Source of the DNA: Sedimentisphaerales bacterium
GTDB taxonomy: Bacteria > Planctomycetota > Phycisphaerae > Sedimentisphaerales > SM23-30
Assembly: GCA_016930855.1 (NCBI GenBank)
Contig: JAFGFX010000388.1
Span: 1 to 34,957 of the forward strand
DNA length: 34,957 nucleotides
Direction: 5' to 3'
Shown here: one piece after another, positions 1-12,461 of the stretch
How positions within the stretch are numbered: position 1 is the stretch's first letter
Layout of the letters: each line of letters opens with the position of its first letter
Made by a program: the position numbers and the translations under genes
Notes under the pieces: generated by a model
What the model was told of the DNA's origin: nothing
The model's input: the letters and a program-made list of their open reading frames with translations, nothing else
Database searches by the model: none

Positions 1-152
1 GCCGGCGACTTGGGGAGACAGCTTACCGATCGGCTTACGTACAAATGCCGGCGACTTGGGGAGACAGCTTACCGATCGGCTTACGTATAAATGCCGGCGA
101 CTTGGGGAGACAGCTTACCGATAGGCTTACGTATAAATGCCGGCGACTTGGG
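1..152. repeat. Tandem direct repeat, 46-bp unit, 3 full copies (1-46, 47-92, 93-138) plus a 14-bp partial copy (139-152); may extend left of the window
   Basis: Unit gccggcgacttggggagacagcttaccgatcggcttacgta(c/t)aaat read directly; copies differ only by acaaat/ataaat and cgatcgg/cgatagg. Confidence 0.97.
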
Positions 153-189
153 AGTGAAAAGACATGCCAGAGGGCAGTGAGGAGATGAT

Positions 190-669
190 TTGCTAGGCAG
201 GCTGGCAAAGCTGGCGATCCAGGCGGCGGGACTGGTGCTCATGGTCGTGCTGCTTGCATCCTGGCCGAGCTATCGCTGGGGCGGCAGCGAGAACCTGCAG
301 GCGATGCTGGCCGGGGCGGGCTTGACCCTGGTGGTCAGCATCATCAGCCTGATCCCGATGGCCGCCGCCGTCCAGCGTCGGGCCGACTGGCTGGGCCAGG
401 CCTGCCTGGGGGCGACCGTGATTCGGCTGCTGGGGACCCTGGTAGCGGGGATGGGCTGGTACCTGCTCCTGCGGCCGCGCCTGGCGGCCTTCGCCCTCTG
501 GACGATGCTGTTTTACCTGATTCTGCTAGCCTGGGAAACGAAAACGGCCATGGGGTACATCCGGCTCGTGTACGGCGAGCCGAAAAAAACGCCGTACGGA
601 CCGGGCCAACATGAATCGAACAAACAACCGGACGACCGACTATCCGAAGCGCCGCGAAAGGAAACATGA
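190..669 (+). CDS. atpI: ATP synthase subunit I-like membrane protein
   Basis: Small hydrophobic multi-TM protein immediately upstream of atpB with ATGA overlap; TTG start in the ORF track. Confidence 0.65.
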   Translation: MLGRLAKLAIQAAGLVLMVVLLASWPSYRWGGSENLQAMLAGAGLTLVVSIISLIPMAAAVQRRADWLGQACLGATVIRLLGTLVAGMGWYLLLRPRLAAFALWTMLFYLILLAWETKTAMGYIRLVYGEPKKTPYGPGQHESNKQPDDRLSEAPRKET

Positions 670-1463
670 CGCAACCGACCCTAGCGATTCTGGCCTCCTC
701 CAATCCGCTGGATCATGTGGTACAGCATGAGCTGTTCCAGGTGGGACCGGTGCTCGTGACCAACCACATGCTCATGCTGATCCTGGGGGCGCTGCTGCTG
801 CTGCTGATCGTGCCCTTGATCGCCCGGCAGCGGTCGATGGTGCCCTCGGGGCTGCGGAACTTCTTCGAGGCGATCTGCGTCTTCCTGCGGGAGGAGGTGG
901 CCCGGCCGGTCCTCGGCGAAAACACCGACCGGTTCATCAAGTTCATCTGGACGACGTTCTTCTTCATCCTGTTCTGCAACCTGATCGGCATGGTCCCCGT
1001 GGACGGGATCCTGGTGCTGGCCTCGCTGGGGCATCTCAAACACTTCGGCGGCACGGCCACGTCCAATATCTGGGTGACCGGCACCCTGGCGGCCTGCGCC
1101 TTCCTGATGATCCACGTCTCGGGGATCCGCCAGCAGGGCCTCTGGCGGTACCTCAAGAACTTCATCCCCCACGTGCCCTGGCCGCTGATCCCGGTGATGT
1201 ACGCCCTGGAGTTCATCGGGGCGCTGGTCAAGCCCTTCGCCCTGGCGATTCGTCTGTTCGCCAACATGATGGCGGGCCATACGGTCCTGGGGGCCCTGAT
1301 CGGCATGGGACTGGCCGCCCGCAGCATCCCCATCGCCGGGGTGACCGTCTTCGGCTGCGCCGCCCTGAGCCTGCTGGAGTTGTTCGTGGCGTTCCTGCAG
1401 GCGTATATCTTCACCTACCTGACGACGCTGTTCATCGGGGCGGCCGTGCATCCGGAACACTGA
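666..1463 (+). CDS. atpB: F0F1 ATP synthase subunit a
   Basis: Hydrophobic; conserved KPFALAIRLFANMMAGH and LLELFVAFLQAYIFTYLTTLFI regions; operon position. Confidence 0.96.
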   Translation: MTQPTLAILASSNPLDHVVQHELFQVGPVLVTNHMLMLILGALLLLLIVPLIARQRSMVPSGLRNFFEAICVFLREEVARPVLGENTDRFIKFIWTTFFFILFCNLIGMVPVDGILVLASLGHLKHFGGTATSNIWVTGTLAACAFLMIHVSGIRQQGLWRYLKNFIPHVPWPLIPVMYALEFIGALVKPFALAIRLFANMMAGHTVLGALIGMGLAARSIPIAGVTVFGCAALSLLELFVAFLQAYIFTYLTTLFIGAAVHPEH

Positions 1464-1550
1464 GAATTCCCGACACGGGAATAACGTGATACAAGAGGAC
1501 ACCTGCAAACCGGAAAACAGAGGTTTTCGTTCAAAACTGGAGGTCATACA

Positions 1551-1823
1551 ATGTTGGATCCTATGATTCTGGCGGAAGGCACGCAACTGTTCGGCGATCA
1601 GGGTTTGGCCATCCTGGGAGCCGCCGTGGGCGCCGGCCTGGTGGTCATCGGCGCGGCCAAGGGGATCGGCCATATCGCGGGCAACTCGGTCGACAGCATC
1701 GCCCGCCAGCCCGAAGCCGGCGGGCGCATCTTCACCAGCATGATCATCTCGGCGGCCCTGATCGAGGGATTCACCTTCTTCGCCCTGGTGGTCTGCCTGC
1801 TGGCGGCGAACAAACTCGGGTAA
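1551..1823 (+). CDS. atpE: F0F1 ATP synthase subunit c
   Basis: 90-aa hairpin proteolipid with ARQPEA loop and conserved Glu in AALIEGFTFFAL. Confidence 0.97.
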   Translation: MLDPMILAEGTQLFGDQGLAILGAAVGAGLVVIGAAKGIGHIAGNSVDSIARQPEAGGRIFTSMIISAALIEGFTFFALVVCLLAANKLG

Positions 1824-1870
1824 GGACGCGACGGGGAACTAGCTGTCTGGCATCAGACGAGGAGAAGGCC

Positions 1871-2518
1871 ATGATACGCCGATCCTTACTATGGTTGGCT
1901 TGCGTAGGGCTGCTGGCGGCGCTGCCGGTCCGGGCGGCCGAGGAAACCGCCCCGCCGCCCGATCAGGCCGCCAGCCACGAGGACGCCGCCAGCCACGAAG
2001 GCGGACACGACGCCCCCGGCGAGTCCCCGGACATCTTCTCGGGAACCTGGGGGACCGCCATATTGACCCTGGCGATCTTCATCGTGCTGCTGGCCGTGCT
2101 GGGCAAGTGGGCCTGGGGGCCGATCCTGTCCGGCCTGCAAAAACGCGAGGAACACATCCGCCGCTCAATCGAGGACGCCGAGCACGCCCGCGCCCAGGCC
2201 GAAGAGGCGCTGGCCCAGTACCAGGAGCAGCTCGCCCAGGCCAACCGCGAGGCCCAAGGCATCATCGACCAGGGCCGGTCCGACGCGGCCAAACTCGCCG
2301 AGCAGCTCAAACAGAACGCCCAGGCCGAGGCCCAAACCCTCCGCCAACAGGCCCAGCAGGACATCGAGTCCGCCAAGCAGCAGGCCCTGCGGGATCTGTG
2401 CGACCAAACCTGCGAGTTGGCGACGGACATCGCCGGCAAGATCCTCAAACGCAGTCTGAATCCCCAGGACCATCGCGATCTGCTCAACGACGCGATCAAC
2501 CACCTCCAATCCAACTGA
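1871..2518 (+). CDS. atpF: F0F1 ATP synthase subunit b with N-terminal signal-like extension
   Basis: TM helix followed by long charged coiled-coil (EEHIRRSIEDAEHARAQAEEALAQYQEQ...); operon position. Confidence 0.92.
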   Translation: MIRRSLLWLACVGLLAALPVRAAEETAPPPDQAASHEDAASHEGGHDAPGESPDIFSGTWGTAILTLAIFIVLLAVLGKWAWGPILSGLQKREEHIRRSIEDAEHARAQAEEALAQYQEQLAQANREAQGIIDQGRSDAAKLAEQLKQNAQAEAQTLRQQAQQDIESAKQQALRDLCDQTCELATDIAGKILKRSLNPQDHRDLLNDAINHLQSN

Positions 2519-2700
2519 CCTGGGCCACTTGAGCCGAAAGGCGGTTGGGCCAACAGGCCAATGGGGCGGCGGGCGAAGGGGCTGACTGTTGAATGGGGCA
2601 GCGGGTGAATAATTAGAAAAAACGGTTGACGACAAGCGGCATGCCTTTGCCAAGCATAGATAACAGGGCAAACCATACCTGCCCCGCCTTCAACTAAGGC

Positions 2701-3315
2701 GTGACGTCAGAAACGGGAGAAGAGAAGTTGGCATCGGATCGAAGTCAGGCCATCGCCCGGTTGTACGCCGAGGCGCTCTTTGAGATCGCCCGCGAGCGAG
2801 AGCAGGCGGCGTCCATCCGCCAGGAGTTGTCGGCCCTGGCCGAGCTGATCCGCCAGAACGACGAGTGGCGGGTCTTCCTGGAAACGCCCGCCCTGCGGCG
2901 GGAGACCAAGGCCGAAACGCTCGCGAAGGTGTTTCAAGACAACCTCAGCGACCTGGTGATGGACTTCCTGATGGTCGTGGCCCGAAAGGATCGCCTGGCG
3001 CTGCTCGGCGAGATCGAGCAGGCCTTCGGCGCGCTGGACGATCAGGCCGCCGGCCGCCTGCGGGGCACGATCACCACGGCGATCGACCTGGACAAGAAGG
3101 AACAGGCCCGCCTGGCGGAACGGATCTCCCGGGCGCTGCGCCAAACGGTCACCCTGGAAAACCGCACCGATCCGGCCATCCTGGGCGGCATGATCCTGGC
3201 CATCGAGGATACCGTGATCGATGGCTCCGTGTACAAATCCCTGCGACAGTACGCCCGGCAGATCAAACGGCGGACCGAGCAGAGCCTGGACGCCGGCCGG
3301 ATACTCACCGAGTAA
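2701..3315 (+). CDS. atpH: F0F1 ATP synthase subunit delta
   Basis: RLYAEALFEIA N-terminus and C-terminal GGMILAIEDTVIDGSVYKSLRQ motif; GTG start. Confidence 0.94.
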   Translation: MTSETGEEKLASDRSQAIARLYAEALFEIAREREQAASIRQELSALAELIRQNDEWRVFLETPALRRETKAETLAKVFQDNLSDLVMDFLMVVARKDRLALLGEIEQAFGALDDQAAGRLRGTITTAIDLDKKEQARLAERISRALRQTVTLENRTDPAILGGMILAIEDTVIDGSVYKSLRQYARQIKRRTEQSLDAGRILTE

Positions 3316-3375
3316 AATGCCGCAGCGCAGGGACGAGACGAAATCCGAGAGTTGCTTTTGACGGGATGGATTCTC

Positions 3376-4899
<1,524 letters not shown>

Positions 4900-4929
4900 T
4901 CCAAACCAGAACCATCATGACGGGAATCC

Positions 4930-5832
4930 ATGGCCACCACGCGTGAAATAGTCAAGCGGCGGCGTTCCGTCGGGAACATCCGCAAGATCACCAAGACGAT
5001 GGAGATGATCGCCACGGCGAAATTCCGCAAGGCCCTCAACCGCGCGGTCGGATCCAAGCCCTATACCCAGAAGATCACCGAACTGGCCAGCGCCCTGGCG
5101 GCGGGCCTCGCCGATCAGACGTCTCATCCACTGCTCCAGCGGCACAGCGAGTCAAACCGCGTCGTGCTGCTGGCCCTGACCAGCAACCGCGGCCTCTGCG
5201 GCGGGTACAACGGCAACGTCATCCGCCTGACCGGCCAGCAGATCCGGATGCTGCGGGACGAACAGACCGAGATCGACCTGCGGGTCTCCGGCAAAAAAGG
5301 CATCTATGCCCTGCGCTTCATGGGCCACTCGATCCAGCAGCAGTACACCCACTTCGAAGACAAGGTCACCTTCGCCCAGGTGGCGGACCTGGCCGAGGAA
5401 CTGATGGATCTGTACTGCCGCAAACAGATCGACGGCGTGCGGGTGGTCTTTACCCGCTTCGTCTCGTCCGCTAGGCACTACGCCGACGTGCTGAACCTGC
5501 TGCCGATCCAGCCGGCGGCCCCGGCGGCCCAAACACCCGAATCAGCCGGCCACCCAACCGGCGGCCTGAACATTGAAGAGTACCTGTTTTCGCCCCCGGC
5601 CCGGGAGATCCTCGACGAGCTCATCCCGATCACGGTGAAGACCGAGTTGTTCCAGTGCGTTATGGATTCCGTGGTCAGCGAGCAGGTGGCGCGGATGAGC
5701 GCCATGAAGGCCGCCACGGACAACGCCCAGCAGATGATCCAGGCCCTGACGCGGCAATACAACCGGGCCCGCCAGAGCCAGATCACCAGTGAACTGCTCG
5801 ACATCCTCGGCGGCGTCGAAGCGCTGAAATAA
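4930..5832 (+). CDS. atpG: F0F1 ATP synthase subunit gamma
   Basis: RRRSVGNIRKITKTMEMIATAKFRKA, LTSNRGLCGGYN, C-terminal ALTRQYNRARQSQITSELLDILGG. Confidence 0.97.
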   Translation: MATTREIVKRRRSVGNIRKITKTMEMIATAKFRKALNRAVGSKPYTQKITELASALAAGLADQTSHPLLQRHSESNRVVLLALTSNRGLCGGYNGNVIRLTGQQIRMLRDEQTEIDLRVSGKKGIYALRFMGHSIQQQYTHFEDKVTFAQVADLAEELMDLYCRKQIDGVRVVFTRFVSSARHYADVLNLLPIQPAAPAAQTPESAGHPTGGLNIEEYLFSPPAREILDELIPITVKTELFQCVMDSVVSEQVARMSAMKAATDNAQQMIQALTRQYNRARQSQITSELLDILGGVEALK

Positions 5833-5887
5833 AAGGAAAGAGCCACGAAGTACATTGCCGGCCGTCTTCGGTCTGCGATACTTCTGA

Positions 5888-7366
<1,479 letters not shown>

Positions 7367-7472
7367 GACGCATCGAGCACGGGTCAGACGCCGATCGCGG
7401 CGACGTCAGCGGTGACGACGCCGCGAGGGCCGGTCGGCGAGCGGTCTGCTGCTCAAGGGCAATCGCGACACA

Positions 7473-7898
7473 GTGAGTGATAGCATGACGGACCACCAAA
7501 AGATACGCTGCATCGTCATTACCCCGGAACGCCAGGCGGCGGACGCCGAGGCGCTGGCCGTCGTTCTGCCGGCGCACGACGGGCTGGTGGGGGTCCTGCC
7601 CAACCACGCGCCCTTCCTCTGCAAGCTGGGCATGGGGCTGCTGCGCTACCGGGATATCCAGAACCGCGAGCACGCCCTGTTCATCGAGGGCGGCTTCGGC
7701 CATGTCCGCGATAACGAGGTGAGTATCCTGACCCAGACGGCGATCGCCGCGGACAAGATCACCACCGCCGAGGCCGATACGCAGGTCCGCCAGGCCGAGG
7801 CCCTGCCCGCCGCCACCATCGAGGAAGTAGACACCCGCCGACACGCGATCCGGCGGGCCAAGTACCTCCGACAGTTGACCGGCGCAACCGAATCCTGA
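7473..7898 (+). CDS. atpC: F0F1 ATP synthase subunit epsilon
   Basis: VLPAHDGLVGVLPNHAPFLCKLGMGLLRY and C-terminal helical region; operon position. Confidence 0.93.
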   Translation: MSDSMTDHQKIRCIVITPERQAADAEALAVVLPAHDGLVGVLPNHAPFLCKLGMGLLRYRDIQNREHALFIEGGFGHVRDNEVSILTQTAIAADKITTAEADTQVRQAEALPAATIEEVDTRRHAIRRAKYLRQLTGATES

Positions 7899-8041
7899 TC
7901 CGACCAAACCTCCGGCTAATGATAAAGCCGCCCCATTCCGACCAATTCGAATGTTGATCGGGCTAAACGCACAGCAGTTGCGTTTCAACCAACTGCCCAG
8001 GCATCCGAATCCCGATCCGGCAAAACGTACATTCTCCTTTT

Positions 8042-8683
8042 TTAACCGGCCGCGACCGAGCCGCCATGATAGAGTCGATGGTCGCGGATATAGTCGGCCA
8101 CCGCCTCGGGGACCAGGTAGCGGATCGAGCGGTTCCGGCGGACCCGGTCGCGGATGTCCGTGGCGGAGATCTCGATCCCCGGCGTGGCCAGGATGTGCCG
8201 GCGGATGCGGTCGATCTGGTCGGCCGGAAGGGAATCGAGCCGGCGGTCCAGATCGCCGGGCGAATACCCCGGCCGGGCGGCCGTGACGATGATGCATTCC
8301 TCGGCCAGCCGCTGGATCTGGTGCCAGCCGTTTAGCTCCGGGAGGGAATCCGCCCCGATCAGCCAGTACAGGACCGCCTCGAGGCCATAGAGCCCGCGGA
8401 AATGCAGTACGGTGTCCAGCGTATAGCTGGGCCCGGCCCGCCGCAACTCGCAGTCCGAGATTTCGAAGAGATCGTCTCCCGCGACGGCCAGTTGCGCCAG
8501 GCGCAGCCGATGGCCCGCCCCGGTCAGACGCCCGGCGTCCTTGTGCGGCGGCGCGGCCGAGGGGATCAGGATGACGCGATCCGCCTCCAACTGCTCGGCC
8601 GCCGCGCGGCAGGCGATCAGGTGTCCGTGATGGATCGGGTCGAACGTCCCGCCGAATAATACGATTCCTTTATCGCTGCTCAT
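8042..8683 (-). CDS. nadD: Nicotinate-nucleotide adenylyltransferase
   Basis: GIVLFGGTFDPIHHGHLIACRAAAEQL, PSAAPPHKD, YWLIGADSLPELNGWHQ, ISATDIRDRVRRNRSIRYLVPEAVADYI; start taken at internal ATG (MSSDKGIV). Confidence 0.96.
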   Translation of the reverse strand: MSSDKGIVLFGGTFDPIHHGHLIACRAAAEQLEADRVILIPSAAPPHKDAGRLTGAGHRLRLAQLAVAGDDLFEISDCELRRAGPSYTLDTVLHFRGLYGLEAVLYWLIGADSLPELNGWHQIQRLAEECIIVTAARPGYSPGDLDRRLDSLPADQIDRIRRHILATPGIEISATDIRDRVRRNRSIRYLVPEAVADYIRDHRLYHGGSVAAG

Positions 8684-9302
8684 GGTAGGCGCGTATCCCG
8701 TCAAACAGCAACTTGACCTTGTCCGGGTCCTTGCGGCCCGGTTCGCTTTCCACTCCGCTGCACAGATCGATGCCGTAGGTGCCGACGGCCAGGGCCGCCT
8801 TGATCGTTTCCGGGCCGATGCCGCCGGCCAGAAAGACCTTTTTGTCGCCGACCGACCGGACCCATCCCCAGTCGAAGCGGCGGCCCGTCCCGCCATAGAG
8901 GTCACCGCCAAAGGCGTCCAGCAGGATATACTCCGTCTCGAACCGCTCCACCCGCCGGATGTCCTCCGGACGGCGCAGGCGCAGGGCCTTGATCAGCGGC
9001 AGACCCAGCCGGGCCGCCTCCCGGCAGAAGGCCTCGTCCTCGTCGCCGTGCAGTTGCAGCATGGTCAGGGGGCACTGCCGCAATACCTCGGCAATACGGT
9101 CCAGGCCGGCATTGACGAACAGACCCACCCGCTCCGGGCCGTCGGCGGGCAGAACACCGATGATATCGGCCGCTATGGCCGGCTCGATGTATCGGGGACT
9201 GGATGGATAAAAATTGAAGCCCAGCAGATCGGCGCCGCACTCGGCGGCCCAGAGGCCATCGGCCCGGTTCGTGATGCCGCAAATCTTGATCCTGGCCCTC
9301 AT
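8670..9302 (-). CDS. trpF: Phosphoribosylanthranilate isomerase
   Basis: RIKICGITNRADG, GFNFYPSSPRYI, LDAFGGDLYGGTGRRFDW, VFLAGGIGPETIKAA, GIDLCSGVESEPGRKDPDKV; overlaps nadD start by 14 bp. Confidence 0.97.
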   Translation of the reverse strand: MRARIKICGITNRADGLWAAECGADLLGFNFYPSSPRYIEPAIAADIIGVLPADGPERVGLFVNAGLDRIAEVLRQCPLTMLQLHGDEDEAFCREAARLGLPLIKALRLRRPEDIRRVERFETEYILLDAFGGDLYGGTGRRFDWGWVRSVGDKKVFLAGGIGPETIKAALAVGTYGIDLCSGVESEPGRKDPDKVKLLFDGIRAYHEQR

Positions 9303-9493
9303 GTCCTCGCCTCAAGTTTTCGGGAACCTGCCCCGAAGGGCCGCCGGGCGAAATCCGCCGGAAACGGCCCGTTCGATGTCCGTAAACATCTATTCTGCCA
9401 AAAAAACGCCGACGGCGGTAGTTGAAATTCGCCGATACGCCGGAAGCCGGGATCGGCCGGCACAATCAATCCCTGGCCGCTGGCCCAATCGGA

Positions 9494-11362
9494 TCAATCC
9501 GCCGGCCACAGCCTCTGGGCAATCCGGTCCACCCGCCCGAAGGCGGCCGTCGTAAAGATCAGCGGATAGAGCCGTTCGTAATACCACAACCGGGCAAAAT
9601 ACAGGCCGATCGGCGCCGCCGGGAACACCTGCCCCTGTCGTGTATGCTCCAGCAGCCAATTCGTCCCCCGCCTCAGGGCATCGGCAACCGCTGTTTGGAC
9701 GGCATCCTGCCCGGCTGCCGCCGGCCGCTCGAACCAGGCGGCCAGGGCCTCGACGGCCAGGGCCGTCTCCTCGATCGAGCCTGCCACACCGGCCGCACCG
9801 CCCCAGCCGCCATTGTCGTTCTGGGCGTTCAGCAGCCAATCGACCGCCCGCCTTAGACACCCCGGCCACTGGATTTGACCGGCCGCCTCCGCCGGCAGAC
9901 GGCCGGCCAACAACAGCACCCGGCAGGTCCCGTAGGTCAAATTGGCCTGGTCGTCGGCGTGCTCGTTGCCGAACCACAGAGGCCGCCAGGAGCCGTCGGC
10001 CTGCTGCGCGGCGTCCAAAAACTCACTGCCCCGCCGGATTGCCCGTGTCATCTCCCGCCGGAAATCGTCGAACCCTATCTGCTGATCCCGCCAGGTGGCC
10101 AGTGCCGCCAGCGCGTGGGCGGTGATGTCGGGGCAGCTGCGATCGAACGGCAGCTTGGACCACCCCCGGCAAAACGTCGGGACACCGCCGTCGCGATTCT
10201 GCAGATCCAGCAGCCAGCGAATCCCCGCGGCGGCGGCCAAGACAACATCCGGCCGGTGCGGGCTCAAAGAATGCAGCGCCAGCAGGGCCCCGGCCGTATC
10301 GTCCGCGTCCGGCACGCCGCCGGGCCGATGGGTCCACGCCCAGCCGCCCGGCTCGGCATCGGTGTACGGATGCCTTTGGCGCATCTGCCGGCCCAGCAGC
10401 CAATCGCAGAGTGAGTCCCGCGCCTGTCCATCGAGCGACTCCGACAGAGCGCCGCCGCCGGTCAGGGCCCCCACTGAAAGGGTCGTCAGCCAGGTCGCCA
10501 GATCCGTATCGATAGGCCAACTGCCGTCGTCGCGCCGGGTCCGGGCCAGAAACTCTACCCCCTTTTGCACAACTACGTGCTGGCGGTATCCCGCCGCGGC
10601 CAGACTCATCACCACAAATCCCGTCAGCGGCGCCGCCTCCAGGAATCCCCCCCCTTCCGGCTGCATCGCCGCCAGGACCTCCAGTGTTTTCCCGCCCGCC
10701 AGACGGCGGATCAGGCGGGTAAGGGGATTGGCGGGCGGTCTCTTGCGGTAGCGCAACTGCCCCAAGGCGATCAGGGCCGGCAAGGCGTAGCTGACCACCG
10801 GCAACCGCAGCCGCCGCCAGAGCCCCTGCGGCAGGGCCGCCAGCTCGAACGGCAGCGCCTTAACCCGTCGGAAGCCGTCCGGTTCATCGCCCAGCCGCCC
10901 GCAGACGGCGGCGAGTGCCAGGATCGGCACGGAAAAGGTCCGGTCCCGCCCGTAGCGGTCATTTATCGCACGCACCAGGAAATCCGGCTCCAGCAATCCG
11001 ATTTGCGATTGCAGCCAGGCCCGGACCCGCTCAAGCAGGGGGCGATAGCGGGCCGGCTCCGCCATGATGCCGAAGGCCGACCAGGCCAGCAGGGTGGTAC
11101 TCAGATTGCTTTGGCTGATCTCACTGTCGCCCCAGCCGCCGTCGGCATTGACGTGACCGGCCAGCCAATCCAAACCCTGCTCGATTTCTCGTTGGAAACG
11201 CCGGTCGTCGACGCAGCGGAAGGCGACCACCGCGATCGCCGTCGCCAGGGCGCTGCTGGACAGGTGACCGGGCCAATAGCCGTCCACATGACGGTGGGCC
11301 AGCAACCGCTGCCGGCAGTTCGATAAGGCCGCTGCCAATCGCTCCCGTTGCGCTGGTTCCAT
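9494..11362 (-). CDS. Squalene-hopene cyclase family (type II terpene cyclase-like) protein
   Basis: DxDD motif VPDADDTAGALLAL, QW-type repeats (LQNRDGGV, QQADGSWRPLWFG, AQNDNGGWGG), alpha/alpha-barrel repeats; start at MEPAQRERL. Confidence 0.87.
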   Translation of the reverse strand: MEPAQRERLAAALSNCRQRLLAHRHVDGYWPGHLSSSALATAIAVVAFRCVDDRRFQREIEQGLDWLAGHVNADGGWGDSEISQSNLSTTLLAWSAFGIMAEPARYRPLLERVRAWLQSQIGLLEPDFLVRAINDRYGRDRTFSVPILALAAVCGRLGDEPDGFRRVKALPFELAALPQGLWRRLRLPVVSYALPALIALGQLRYRKRPPANPLTRLIRRLAGGKTLEVLAAMQPEGGGFLEAAPLTGFVVMSLAAAGYRQHVVVQKGVEFLARTRRDDGSWPIDTDLATWLTTLSVGALTGGGALSESLDGQARDSLCDWLLGRQMRQRHPYTDAEPGGWAWTHRPGGVPDADDTAGALLALHSLSPHRPDVVLAAAAGIRWLLDLQNRDGGVPTFCRGWSKLPFDRSCPDITAHALAALATWRDQQIGFDDFRREMTRAIRRGSEFLDAAQQADGSWRPLWFGNEHADDQANLTYGTCRVLLLAGRLPAEAAGQIQWPGCLRRAVDWLLNAQNDNGGWGGAAGVAGSIEETALAVEALAAWFERPAAAGQDAVQTAVADALRRGTNWLLEHTRQGQVFPAAPIGLYFARLWYYERLYPLIFTTAAFGRVDRIAQRLWPAD

Positions 11363-11391
11363 TCGATTTGCCCCACCCGAATTAACCGGGA

Positions 11392-12198
11392 TTACTCGTA
11401 GGTCAGGGCGGTCAAGAGGGCCTGGCCGTATAGCCGCCAGAGGGTCTGGGTGTCCTGCTGGGAGGCCGCGGACGGCATCTCCATGGTCACCACTGCTATC
11501 CCCAGATCGTCCCCGGCATAGGCGCCCAGCGAGCCGGGAAAGGTCCGCAGCTTCCGCACCGGCAGGGGGCATACCTGCGCCATTCGCCGGGCGAGGTCCT
11601 CCGCCGGGCCGTCGTAATCCATGCAGTTCAAAGGCTGATGCAGGGTGATGACGCGTTCGGGCCGATAGGTCAGCAGCAGCCGGTTCAGGTAACGGCTCTC
11701 CGGCTCCGACAGGGCGGCCGACCCCGAACGCGAGCCCGGCCGGAAGTTCGCGGAAGGGAAATTGCGGTTCAGATCGACGCCGTGGACGTTGGTTCGCCGG
11801 TTCCGGTCGAATCCGTCCGGATTGGCGCAGGGAACGACAACCACCTTCCAGCCGGTCAGAAACTCGGGGTGGTCCGGCAGGTACCGCAGCAGCTCATTTA
11901 AGAGATGCACGCCGGCCGGTTCGTTGCCGTGGATGGTACTTAGAAACAGGATGACCCGGCGGCCCTGCCCCAACACGTGGGTCGCGATCGGGGCGCCTTC
12001 CACCGAGACGGCCGACGAACTGGCGGCCGGCTGCCTGACGGCCGGTGCGGCAACGGGAGCCACGCGGGGCTTCGGCACGCCGGTCGATCGCGAGGCCGTA
12101 CCGGCACAGCCGCCGGCCGCCAGAATCAGCAATCCCAACAATGCCCCCGCGGCTCGCCTCCGGCCGGTCAGCTCGTGGTGTCTGATCCAGATGTCCAT
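11392..12198 (-). CDS. M14-family zinc carboxypeptidase / murein peptide amidase-like lipoprotein
   Basis: STIHGNEPAGVHLLNELL zinc motif, PCANPDGFDRNRRTNVHGVDLNRNFP, TLHQP; N-terminal lipobox-like LILAAGGCAG. Confidence 0.88.
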   Translation of the reverse strand: MDIWIRHHELTGRRRAAGALLGLLILAAGGCAGTASRSTGVPKPRVAPVAAPAVRQPAASSSAVSVEGAPIATHVLGQGRRVILFLSTIHGNEPAGVHLLNELLRYLPDHPEFLTGWKVVVVPCANPDGFDRNRRTNVHGVDLNRNFPSANFRPGSRSGSAALSEPESRYLNRLLLTYRPERVITLHQPLNCMDYDGPAEDLARRMAQVCPLPVRKLRTFPGSLGAYAGDDLGIAVVTMEMPSAASQQDTQTLWRLYGQALLTALTYE

Positions 12199-12461
12199 CG
12201 CGTCCTCCGTGCCTTCCTCTGTCATCCAATGACACAACGCCGCCGGGCCACTTAGGGCACGTCGTCCCGGTTAGCGACAGGATGGTCATTCTCGTCAAGG
12301 TGTATAATAACTCACGGGAATATTGCTGCCCTTTGTCCAAATTTTTATAGGAGAACCCCGCGCCGGGGGAAAGGAAAAAATGCCTCGCTCGTCATAAAAA
12401 CATATGATGCGATCACTTTTCCCAGACGGTTCGGATTGGGTCTTCGGATCAGGTAGGACAT

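Noticed and set aside
1-152. Possible CRISPR array
   Set aside because: Units are directly adjacent with no unique spacers; it is a simple tandem repeat.
1551-1823. Possible Na+-translocating c-ring
   Set aside because: By alignment to Na+-type c subunits, the expected Gln in helix 1 is Ile and the residue after the ion-binding Glu is Gly rather than Ser/Thr, so H+ coupling is more likely.
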